This document shows, in pieces, positions 25,906 to 33,740 of a stretch of 55,518 bases of DNA. How positions within the stretch are numbered: the stretch's first letter is position 1; every line of letters begins with the position of its first letter. The DNA is from Oligoflexus sp. (GTDB taxonomy: Bacteria; Bdellovibrionota_B; Oligoflexia; Oligoflexales; Oligoflexaceae). The stretch spans positions 1 through 55,518 of the forward strand of contig NZ_DASTAT010000070.1 in assembly GCF_035712445.1 (NCBI RefSeq), in the 5' to 3' direction. The translations under genes and the position numbers were made by a program. Under the pieces are notes generated by a model. That model saw only the letters and a list, made by a program, of their open reading frames with translations, had not been told where the DNA came from and made no database searches.

Positions 25906-26856
25906 TCAAAAGCTGATACGGAATTCACCCTCTTTCAGGCGGTCGGACAGCGGCACCCATATTTTGAGGATTTCCGTCCTTTGATCAATGATGGCATTGA
26001 CCTCCTGTCCTTCTGCATCACCCAAAGGCAAGGCGAAACGATAACCCTGCGGGCAGGCGTTGGCACTGGCGCTGAAAGGTCCCATGCCTGCGCTGACAGC
26101 CCACTTCGGTCGGGTTTTATCCGTAATATTCTTGCAAAGGAAAGGTCGATTCAAAGTGCAGATCGTATCATTGAAACGGCCGAGGGCGCCGCTCGACATG
26201 CCTGTGACGCCTGCATGATTATTTTTGCCAGCGAGATTTTCATACTCCGCGCAGTCCTCGTCTTCGCCATTCGGTCCCGGCGCATTGTTGGGCTCACCGC
26301 CCAGCCAATACGTGGCCACACGATCCAGAGTCATGGAACCTGTGATATCCGCGCGGAAGATCGTCGGCGCGCTGCCATTGATGCTGATCGTCGCCTCCAC
26401 CGTGCGATAGAAGAGTGTGGCCGGCGTCTCCGCGATCACCCAACTGAGCCCACTCATATTTTCCTGCATCACGGCCAGATCATACTTCTGCCCGGCGGCA
26501 TCGACCTTTCGGAAGGATGCAGTCACGCTCGTCACCGTAATGGGCTTCTCGGGCGTCAGAGCACAGTCCATGCGATAGGTGGCCTCACCCTGCTTTTGAT
26601 TATCGGGATATCGGCAGGTCAGGAACGCGCCGCCGATCGCAGTGGGTTCCAGGGCAATGCTGGATTCTTCCGCCATCTCGTCCTGGGCAGCGGAAGGCTG
26701 AGGCGCTTCTTCCACCACAGGCGTGGCATCACGGTTGTCGCTGACCACCGCCTGGGCTTCCGTCGCCTCGGGTGCGCGATGCATCGCGGGGTTGGCATTG
26801 CAGGCCCCAAGCCCAAGAGCCAGAGAGAGTGAAAGAAGTTTCTTACGCTGAAACAT
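25906..26856 (-). CDS. Lipoprotein with C-type-lectin-like domain
   Basis: 316 residues. Signal with lipobox LGAC (Cys near 19), then a Glu/Ala/Pro-rich linker to residue 70. Residues 180-250 match the long-loop core of a C-type-lectin fold: YWLGGEPNN, GEDEDCAEYEN, RFNDTICTLNRPFLCKN. That is the WIGG-EPN / G-E-DC-E / W-ND-C-FLC series, with the calcium-binding EPN triad intact. C-type lectin domains bind sugars or proteins, so a surface adhesin is likely. The start at 26856 is chosen because GTGGGG precedes it and the signal sequence begins directly; an ATG 11 codons earlier lacks a site. Single gene. Confidence 0.8.
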   Translation of the reverse strand: MFQRKKLLSLSLALGLGACNANPAMHRAPEATEAQAVVSDNRDATPVVEEAPQPSAAQDEMAEESSIALEPTAIGGAFLTCRYPDNQKQGEATYRMDCALTPEKPITVTSVTASFRKVDAAGQKYDLAVMQENMSGLSWVIAETPATLFYRTVEATISINGSAPTIFRADITGSMTLDRVATYWLGGEPNNAPGPNGEDEDCAEYENLAGKNNHAGVTGMSSGALGRFNDTICTLNRPFLCKNITDKTRPKWAVSAGMGPFSASANACPQGYRFALPLGDAEGQEVNAIIDQRTEILKIWVPLSDRLKEGEFRISF

Positions 26857-26998
26857 AATAAGCCCCACGTGCGAGTGTGTTCTGCTCAAGGTATCGGAAC
26901 CTTCGTGGACTTATTTTAAAAAGGGACGGCGGGCCCATGAATTCAGCTGTTTAAAGCCCTTTTTTTAGAAGGATGAAAGCCCTTGCGGCGAACCGCTT

Positions 26999-29900
26999 TC
27001 AATGCAAGCCGGCATCCAGCATGTGATCATGATCACGACGTTTCAGGAGAAGGACTTCGATCGTGCGCCGCAGAACATCAATCTGTATGGGCTTGGTCAG
27101 GTGAAGATCGCAGCCGGCAGCGATGGATTTTTCCACCTCTTCCTTGAGCGCATGGGCCGTGAGCGCCACGATAGGCCGCCGATAGCCTGTCGACCGCAGG
27201 CGCCTCGTCGCTTCCAATCCATCCATGACCGGCATCATCATATCCATCAGGATGATATCGTAATCCGCCGACCGTGCAAGACGGATGGCTTCTTCCCCAT
27301 TGCTTGCGACGTCGACTCGCGCGCCCAGTTTTTTCAAGAAGATCTTGATCAGGATCTGATTGTCATGCGAATCCTCGGCCAGCAGCACCGAATACTGCCC
27401 ACCGGCAGGCATCGTCTGAGGACTGGCTTTCGCAATAATCCTCTGACTGTCCTGCAGGGATTCAATATAAGGGCCTGATGCCGGCCCGACCTTGATCGTC
27501 AAAGCAAAACAGCTGCCGACGCCAGGGATCGACCAGCTCAAAACCAAATCACCGCCGAGCGCCTCGGCCAGGCGCCGCGACAGATGAAGGCCAAGGCCGG
27601 TGCCGCCGAAGCGTCGGCTGATACTGGAATCGACCTGGGAAAAGGCTCGGAAGAGTTTATGCGCTTTGCTCGCGTCGATGCCGACGCCGCTGTCTTCCAC
27701 TTCGAGCATCAGCTCCTCGTTCTGAAAGCTGAGGCTGATCCGAATGCGACCTTTCTCCGTGAATTTAATCGCGTTCGAAAGAAGGTTGAGGAGGATCTGC
27801 CTGAAGCGCAGGGGATCGGAATCTATATAGCCCGGCACAGGATTCTTGAATTCCACCTGAAGACTGATCCCTTTGCGCTGGGCCAGGACCTCCATGGATT
27901 TCACAGTCTCGCTGACGAGGTCGACCATGGCAAAGGCATGACGATCTATTTTGAATTCCCCCGATTCCACCGCGGAAAGATCCAGGATGTCGTCGATGAT
28001 AGCCAGAAGATGGCCACCGCTGGCCTTGATGCTGGCGGCATAGGCGGTGCGATCGGCCTCGGGCAGGCCGCGTTCCAGAAGAAGGTCTGCGTAACCAAGA
28101 ACGGAGCTCATCGGGGAACGGATCTCATGGCTCATGTTCGCCAAAAAGCGGCTTTTGGCCTTGTTCGCTTCTTCCGCGCTTTCCTTGGCCTTGGCCAGTT
28201 CCACCAGGGCGAGCTTGTATTCATGGATATTGGTGGCTGTTCCATACCATCGCTTGACCTCGCCATTTTCCTGAAAAACGGGAAGCGCGCGACTGAGATG
28301 CCAGCAGTAATGGCCATCCTTCATGCGCACGCGATGCTCGCAGGTATAAAGATGCTTGTTCTCGACCGCAGCACGCCAGGCCCTGACCGTCGCATCCAGG
28401 TCATCAGGATGAAGTCCGGGCTGCCAATTCCAGAGTCCTTCGCTGTCCTTCTGGAAACCTTCATACTCGAACGCACGCTCGTTGTAGTAATCCACCTGGC
28501 CGGCGGAATTCGATGTCCAGACCAGCTGCGGCATGGAGTTCGACAGATCGCGGAAACGGGCTTCGGATTCCAGGAGAGCATTCTGGAATTCCCGCAGCTC
28601 GGTGATATCCGTGCTGGTTCCGAACCACTGCACGATCTCATGCGCTTCGTTGCAAATGGGAATGGCGCGCGAGAGAAACCAACGCCAGGTGCCGTCGGCG
28701 CTTTTAAGCGGGAAGGTATCCTCCCATATCTGGCCGCTTTGCAGGCAGTCCTGGTATTTTTTCAAGACACGCTGCGCGTGATCAGGATGATGGACGTCCA
28801 ACCAGCCATTGCCTTTCATCGCCTCCAAATTGGAGCCTGTGAACTGAAGCCAGCGATCGTTGTACCAGAAGACGTATCCCTGAGCATCAGCCATCCAGGC
28901 CAATTGCGGAATGGAGTTGGCAAGGGCCTTGAACTGCAGGACGGCTTCCTCCAACTTCGCCTGGGCTTCCTTCCTATCGTGGATATCAAAGATGGAACCC
29001 GCGTATCCCAAAAACACGCCATCGGCATCAAAGCGTCTATGACCGGCGTCGATCACCCAACGATAAGCCCCCGACGCGGTTCGAAGACGATATTCCATGT
29101 AAAAAGGCTTGCGCCGCGCAGTGGCTTCCAAATAACCCTGACGGACCGTCTCGCGATCGTCGTCATGCACGGCATCCAGCCAGCCAAACCCGAGCGCCTC
29201 ACTCCTGGTTTGCCCCGTAAAGGAAAACCACTGCTGGCTCAGATACGTGCAGGATCCTCCCTCTTCCGTGATCCAGAGTATGGCAGGCGAAACATCCACG
29301 CAGCGCTGAAAATCAAGCTGCGCGAGTTTGCGATCGGTGATATCGCGCGTCACCCCAACAAAGCGGATGATCTCGCCTTTTTCATTGCGAATGGGGCTGC
29401 CTGTCGTCTCCAGCCAGATCTTCGTTCCTTCACCTTTAAGGAAGCGGTACTCGCACATGTAGTCCGCACCTGTCCGCCTGGATTCCTCAAAACCCTCCAG
29501 GACTGCCGCTCGATCCAGATCGTGGATGAAGCGATTCAATTCCGTGGTCCCGGTCGGACCAGGATTCGCAAGGCCCAGCATGTCCCAGAAGAGATCATTG
29601 CCGCGTGTTCTGCCGGTTTGCAGATCTTGCTCCCAAATGCCGAGCTGCGCGGCCTCGGTCGCCAGACGCAACTGCAAGGACGATTCGGTCAGAGCCGCTT
29701 CGGCCTGTTTCCAGGCTGTAATGTCCTTGATGCTGCGAAGGATATAACGCGGCTGCCCCGGGCGCGCCGTGGACAGAGTCGCTGACAGGAACACCCAGAC
29801 GATGCTTCCATCTTTCCGAATAAAACGTTTCTGCAGAGTCGCCGAGGCAAGCTCGCCGCTCCAGAGTTTGCGGGTCAGCTCGTCATCCATCGCGCGATCG

Positions 29901-30250
29901 TCAGGATGAGTAAAGTCCCGAAGAGTCGAACCCATCACCTCTTCGCGCGAGCAACCCAGGACCTGGGCAAAACGGGAATTCACCCGTATCCAATGACCAT
30001 CCTCGGTCGCATGGGCGATACCGACATTGGATCGTTCGAAGCTGTCTTTATAAAGCTGCTCACTGGCCTCAAGCTCAGCAAAGCGAACGCGTTCGCGCCT
30101 CAGCTCGTAGGCCAGAAAAATCACAGCACTCGTGACCAATCCCAACAAGGTAGTAAGGACGCCGCTTGTGCCCGGGGACAGAAAAGACATCCCCACGATA
30201 ACAAACCCGAGCCCAAGCAGCGGCAGGAAAAGTCGAACAAACCTCTGCAT
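26999..30250 (-). CDS. Membrane hybrid histidine kinase with five PAS domains
   Basis: 1083 residues. Two short hydrophobic helices (8-25, 30-48) with hardly any loop between them serve as anchor. Five PAS/PAC units follow (65-185, 190-308, 312-430, 435-555, 560-680); several contain YRWVIDAG, WRWFLSRA or YCWHLSRA, which fit the PAS_3 type. Then the dimerisation domain has His708 in SHEIRSP, and the ATPase has LLNLLSNAIKFT, DSGVGID and GGTGLGL. The receiver has Asp1003 in IILMDMMMPVMDG and Lys in LTKPIQ. Several stacked PAS domains suggest internal sensing of redox or small molecules. No HPt, so phosphate must go to another protein. GGGG lies upstream of ATG 30250. Confidence 0.92.
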   Translation of the reverse strand: MQRFVRLFLPLLGLGFVIVGMSFLSPGTSGVLTTLLGLVTSAVIFLAYELRRERVRFAELEASEQLYKDSFERSNVGIAHATEDGHWIRVNSRFAQVLGCSREEVMGSTLRDFTHPDDRAMDDELTRKLWSGELASATLQKRFIRKDGSIVWVFLSATLSTARPGQPRYILRSIKDITAWKQAEAALTESSLQLRLATEAAQLGIWEQDLQTGRTRGNDLFWDMLGLANPGPTGTTELNRFIHDLDRAAVLEGFEESRRTGADYMCEYRFLKGEGTKIWLETTGSPIRNEKGEIIRFVGVTRDITDRKLAQLDFQRCVDVSPAILWITEEGGSCTYLSQQWFSFTGQTRSEALGFGWLDAVHDDDRETVRQGYLEATARRKPFYMEYRLRTASGAYRWVIDAGHRRFDADGVFLGYAGSIFDIHDRKEAQAKLEEAVLQFKALANSIPQLAWMADAQGYVFWYNDRWLQFTGSNLEAMKGNGWLDVHHPDHAQRVLKKYQDCLQSGQIWEDTFPLKSADGTWRWFLSRAIPICNEAHEIVQWFGTSTDITELREFQNALLESEARFRDLSNSMPQLVWTSNSAGQVDYYNERAFEYEGFQKDSEGLWNWQPGLHPDDLDATVRAWRAAVENKHLYTCEHRVRMKDGHYCWHLSRALPVFQENGEVKRWYGTATNIHEYKLALVELAKAKESAEEANKAKSRFLANMSHEIRSPMSSVLGYADLLLERGLPEADRTAYAASIKASGGHLLAIIDDILDLSAVESGEFKIDRHAFAMVDLVSETVKSMEVLAQRKGISLQVEFKNPVPGYIDSDPLRFRQILLNLLSNAIKFTEKGRIRISLSFQNEELMLEVEDSGVGIDASKAHKLFRAFSQVDSSISRRFGGTGLGLHLSRRLAEALGGDLVLSWSIPGVGSCFALTIKVGPASGPYIESLQDSQRIIAKASPQTMPAGGQYSVLLAEDSHDNQILIKIFLKKLGARVDVASNGEEAIRLARSADYDIILMDMMMPVMDGLEATRRLRSTGYRRPIVALTAHALKEEVEKSIAAGCDLHLTKPIQIDVLRRTIEVLLLKRRDHDHMLDAGLH

Positions 30251-30312
30251 ACAACCCCGCGTGCATAGTTATAGGGCGGGAGTATAATGGACACGCAGCC
30301 TACTGTCACAGA

Positions 30313-31437
30313 TTATCCGATATAGGCAGCAAAGGGCACATTGACCGGGGTTGGCATGGCTGCAGCGGCTCGCTCGTGGTCAAGTATCGCCAAAGCGGGT
30401 CGTCCCTGCGGCAGTTGATGACGTGAAGCCACCAGCACATTCCCACCATGCGCTAAGACCGCTTGCGCCAGATCATCGAGGATGTCGTCGTCCTCGTGAT
30501 CCATATCCCGCGGATGCAGCGTAAGGCGGCCGGTCTCGGGATGCAACTTGCCGAAGATGTGCAGGCCATCGGCAATGATGAGCTTGCGGACCTGCCCTTG
30601 AATCGCGGCCTGAGCGATCTGATCCATGTTGCTGGTCGTGAGATTCATCTCGGCGGCGCAGCGATATTCGATGAAGGCTCGCTCCAGCTCCTGCCTCGCC
30701 TCTTTTTTCAGGGCACGCCGTATGTCCTGGCACATATCCGCGAGCTTCGTCTGATGAAAGGACGCGTAATGGGCCAGCCGCACCGCACGTCCCACGCGCA
30801 GACGTTTGAAAGCTGCAGCGCAGAGCGTGGATTCGCCGACTACATAGAGTTTCGGCCGAACCTCGCTGGGCACGCGGTTGAGCCATTCGTTGAGCCAGTC
30901 CATCACCTCCTGCATCAGCTCGCGATGCGGCCGGTGCGAGCCGGTCGCGCCCGGAGCCTCGTGGTCCATTCCATGCGGTCGCCGCCGGATTTCCAGCCGC
31001 CTGAGGGCATGCTGACTTCCCTGGTAAAGATGAAAGACGCCGGGCTCCAAACCGAGCAGAAGGAATTCCCGATCCATCTGCAGCCAGCGCAAGAGCGGCT
31101 TGATGTGAAAGGTGGTCGCCACCGAGCAAAGGAAGTCGACTTCGATCGGGATGCTGAGAATGCGGAAGGAATTTTCATTCCGAAAAATCCCTATGTGGCC
31201 TTTGACATCCTGCAAAACCCGGGCATCCGCCAGAAGTCCCAGGACCGGCTTCAGGAATTTCTCCAGAGCGTCCTCACTCTGAACCGGCTCAAGGCACTCC
31301 CGAGCATGATTCACAGCGCGCCGCAGCTGCGACTTCACATCATTGGGATCGCCGCGATTCACAAGGTAAATGCTAAGATGCAAACCTTCCTGGGACGAAA
31401 AAAGGGGTTCAAGAATGGACCGACGTTCCGTGATCAT
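30313..31437 (-). CDS. Bacterial archaeo-eukaryotic release factor family protein (baeRF3-like)
   Basis: 374 residues, soluble. The order of segments follows the bacterial eRF1-like family: an N-terminal domain, a middle domain (VDFLCSVATTFHIKPLLRWL then REFLLLGLEPGVFHLYQG), and a pelota/L7Ae-like C-terminal domain (QAAIQGQVRKLIIADGLHIFG, DDILDDLAQAVLAHGGNVLVA, ending LAILDH). In the eRF1 superfamily the middle domain normally carries a GGQ motif; none is visible here. Families of this kind are thought to act on ribosomes or RNA, but their targets are unproven. AAGGAGG precedes ATG 31437. It is a separate unit downstream of the LysR gene. Confidence 0.8.
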   Translation of the reverse strand: MITERRSILEPLFSSQEGLHLSIYLVNRGDPNDVKSQLRRAVNHARECLEPVQSEDALEKFLKPVLGLLADARVLQDVKGHIGIFRNENSFRILSIPIEVDFLCSVATTFHIKPLLRWLQMDREFLLLGLEPGVFHLYQGSQHALRRLEIRRRPHGMDHEAPGATGSHRPHRELMQEVMDWLNEWLNRVPSEVRPKLYVVGESTLCAAAFKRLRVGRAVRLAHYASFHQTKLADMCQDIRRALKKEARQELERAFIEYRCAAEMNLTTSNMDQIAQAAIQGQVRKLIIADGLHIFGKLHPETGRLTLHPRDMDHEDDDILDDLAQAVLAHGGNVLVASRHQLPQGRPALAILDHERAAAAMPTPVNVPFAAYIG

Positions 31438-31550
31438 AAATCCTCCTTGGCATTACTGGGACAACGCCCATTCCGGCCTATGAAGATATCCTACGGAAAA
31501 GAATGCCCGCGGCTGAAATTCATAAAAAAGCATTTTTGCATCGCTTTAAC

Positions 31551-32435
31551 TTATATCATGAAATCCTTGTGCAGCTGGATCGCGATCGGATTTTCTATTT
31601 TCCTGGCGGCGGTGACCAGGAACAGCTCTTCATGCACGCCCTGCAGAATGCCGATCTCGACCAGAGCCCCTTCTTTCACCTGTCTCGTCACCGTGTGAGC
31701 CGCCGCGGCCATCAGTCCCAGATCATGCATGGCGAGGAGTTTTTTCACCGACACGTCCTGGCTTTCCGTCACGATATCCCAGTCCACATGATGAATGTGG
31801 GCCCAGTGTTCCAGATCCTGCCGCAGTTTGCTGTCGTAGGTGGGAAGGATCACCGGCTGGCCCGATAGCGAGCGCGGAAAATCATTGCGCAGGTGAAGGA
31901 AGGCGGGGCTCGCATAGAACGCGACGTTCTTTTTGGTGATGCTGCGCGGACTGAGGCCCTTGGCATCGACACCCGCCGGCAGAAAGTTCGTCACCATGAG
32001 GTCGACGCGATGCGCGCTCAGCTCCCGCAGAAGTTCATCCGGTTTTCCTTCCGACAGAGTGATCTGACAAGGACCCAGCTGCACAGCCTGCTTCACGAGT
32101 TCAAGGATGATCTGTTTGGGAATGCTATCAATCGCCCCGATATGCAGCGACGTTTTCATGGGCTTCAGACGATCATGCAGGACTTCATACATTTCCGAGC
32201 CCATCTTGAAAATGTTCCGGGCGTAGTCGAGGGCGACCCGACCCTGCTCGGTCAGGATGAGTTTTTTGTGCTGGCGCTCGAAAAGTTGTATCCCCATAGT
32301 ATCTTCAAAAAGTTTGAGCTGGGCGCTGAGGGTTGGCTGCCCAATCCTGAGTATTTCCGCGGCCTTGGAGACGGAGCCCTCTTCGGCTATGGTCTTGAAA
32401 TAAAAGAGATGGTGGTAATTGATCCAAGGATTCAT
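31551..32435 (-). CDS. LysR-family regulator, NhaR-like
   Basis: 294 residues. The HTH at 10-60 reads YHHLFYFKTIAEEGSVSKAAE and IGQPTLSAQLKLFE, closest in style to NhaR (INYNHLYYF-EGSV-AAE), which in enteric bacteria responds to sodium and alkaline pH. Residues 90-294 form the usual two-lobed effector domain (LHIGAIDSIPKQII, GKPDELLREL, VILPTYDS). It diverges from the terC gene, and the space between contains a TGATTT-N11-AAATCA palindrome. It probably controls terC and itself. The start is taken at 32435 (AAGGA eight bases upstream), 12 codons after an in-frame TTG. Confidence 0.88.
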   Translation of the reverse strand: MNPWINYHHLFYFKTIAEEGSVSKAAEILRIGQPTLSAQLKLFEDTMGIQLFERQHKKLILTEQGRVALDYARNIFKMGSEMYEVLHDRLKPMKTSLHIGAIDSIPKQIILELVKQAVQLGPCQITLSEGKPDELLRELSAHRVDLMVTNFLPAGVDAKGLSPRSITKKNVAFYASPAFLHLRNDFPRSLSGQPVILPTYDSKLRQDLEHWAHIHHVDWDIVTESQDVSVKKLLAMHDLGLMAAAAHTVTRQVKEGALVEIGILQGVHEELFLVTAARKIENPIAIQLHKDFMI

Positions 32436-32490
32436 GGGGCGATCCTTCGCTTTTAGCATTGCTTTAAACACTGCAAGATAACATTTTTAT

Positions 32491-32513
32491 TGATTTGAGA
32501 GATACAAAAATCA
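32491..32513. promoter_or_regulatory. LysR-type T-N11-A operator between nhaR-like and terC genes
   Basis: TGATTT at 32491-32496 and AAATCA at 32508-32513 form a perfect inverted repeat separated by exactly 11 bases, the classic LysR box. Just outside, ATTTTT and AAAAAT are also mirrored. It lies 56 bases from the regulator start and 35 from the terC start, where a shared operator is expected. Confidence 0.75.
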
Positions 32514-32547
32514 TCCCGATAATGGTTCGGATGAGAACGGAGGACCT

Positions 32548-33567
32548 ATGGTACTTTTCACATTCGCAGATTATTGGTGGTTTTATCTCGCTTTCACCTG
32601 TTTTGTCTTTTTGGTCCTGGCCTTGGACCTGGGCGTTTTCCATAAGACGGCGCATGAAGTTTCCTTCAAGGAATCGTCCATCTGGACCGCGATCTGGATC
32701 AGTCTCGCGCTTCTTTTCAATTTCGGATTCTATCAGTATGCGCTTTGGCGTTTTTCCACGGATCCCCAGTATTTTACGATACCGGGTTTCAATGCGCAGC
32801 AGCAGGCGGAGTCGGTCGCGCTCGAATTTCTCACAGGCTTTGTGGTCGAAAAATCCTTGGCCATAGACAACATCTTTGTCTTCGCCGTGGTCTTCGCCTA
32901 CTTCGGCATCCCCAAAGTCTATCAGCACCGCGTGCTGTTTTGGGGTATTTTCGGTGCGCTGCTGTTCCGCGCGATCTTCATCGCGATGGGATCGGTGCTC
33001 ATGCGCTATGAATGGGTCGTGATTTTCTTCGGTGCTCTTCTGATCCTGACTGGTATCAAAATGTATTTTGCCGGCACCGAGCAGACGGATCTGAATAAGA
33101 ACATCGTGGTGCGCGGGCTGAAGAAAGTGTTTCGGATTCATCCCGTCATTGAAAGCGATAAGTTCTTCATTAAAAAGGACGGCCTGCGTTACGTGACGCC
33201 CTTGTTCCTGGCCCTGGTCTTCCTGGAACTGAGCGATATCATCTTCGCCATCGACTCGGTGCCCGCGATCTTCGCTCTGACCAAGGAGCCCCTGATCGTG
33301 TTCACCTCGAATATCTTCGCGATCCTGGGTCTGCGTTCGATGTACTTTATGCTGGCTGGTGTCATGGATCGCTTCGCTTACATCAAGTATGGTTTGGCTT
33401 CCGTCCTGGTTTTCGTGGGCCTCAAGATGGTCTGGTTGAATGAAGCTTTTGGCGGCAAATTCCCCATCAGCTGGTCGCTCATGATCATCTCCTTCTTGAT
33501 CGGTTCCTCCATCGTGCTCTCGCTTGTGGTCGACGCAAGACGCCGTCGCAAGCTGGCCAACTCCTGA
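32548..33567 (+). CDS. TerC/Alx family membrane transporter
   Basis: 339 residues with about nine hydrophobic helices. Family motifs: LALDLGVFH near 24-32, EKSLAIDNIFVF near 101-112, FGALLILTGIKMYF near 165 and ELSDIIFAIDSVPAI near 225. The conserved Asp residues in the second and fourth are thought to bind metal. Relatives Alx and TerC export manganese or join tellurite-resistance systems, and alx in E. coli is switched on at high pH. Here an NhaR-like regulator reads in the opposite direction. GGAGG lies four bases before the ATG. Ends in a strong intrinsic terminator. Confidence 0.93.
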   Translation: MVLFTFADYWWFYLAFTCFVFLVLALDLGVFHKTAHEVSFKESSIWTAIWISLALLFNFGFYQYALWRFSTDPQYFTIPGFNAQQQAESVALEFLTGFVVEKSLAIDNIFVFAVVFAYFGIPKVYQHRVLFWGIFGALLFRAIFIAMGSVLMRYEWVVIFFGALLILTGIKMYFAGTEQTDLNKNIVVRGLKKVFRIHPVIESDKFFIKKDGLRYVTPLFLALVFLELSDIIFAIDSVPAIFALTKEPLIVFTSNIFAILGLRSMYFMLAGVMDRFAYIKYGLASVLVFVGLKMVWLNEAFGGKFPISWSLMIISFLIGSSIVLSLVVDARRRRKLANS

Positions 33568-33575
33568 TCCCTGGG

Positions 33576-33609
33576 GGCCTGTGCAGTCTGCACAGGCCTC
33601 ATCTTTTTT
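33576..33609 (+). terminator. Intrinsic terminator of terC
   Basis: GGCCTGTGCA (33576-33585) and TGCACAGGCC (33589-33598) pair perfectly over ten bases with a GTC loop, followed by TCATCTTTTTT. It begins nine bases after the stop. Confidence 0.92.
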
Positions 33610-33674
33610 CCAAGCCCCCTGCTCCGCCGCCCCATACTCCGCCGTCATCTTTTTCCAAACCAGCCCCAGAAAAA

Positions 33675-33697
33675 CTCGACAAACCTCGACATTTAAT
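33675..33697 (+). promoter_or_regulatory. Direct repeat and TTTAAT upstream of the alkaline phosphatase gene
   Basis: CTCGACA at 33675-33681 and 33685-33691, three bases apart, followed at once by TTTAAT (33692-33697), a possible -10 about 43 bases before the ATG. A pair of seven-base direct repeats in place of a -35 resembles a pho-box layout, though the sequence differs from CTGTCAT. Confidence 0.4.
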
Positions 33698-33740
33698 GGC
33701 AATCTCCGCTCACTTAGGAGTCAATAAAGGAAACGTGATC

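Noticed and set aside
26953..26984. Two copies of AAAGCCCTT 23 bases apart downstream of the five-PAS kinase gene
   Set aside because: Nine-base repeats can occur by chance; no pairing or regulator context supports a role.
27584..29785. Long open frame (733 codons) on the plus strand
   Set aside because: It lies entirely antisense to the five-PAS kinase, which has clear domain motifs in its own frame. High GC content easily produces long antisense open frames; the translation has no motif and no ribosome site.
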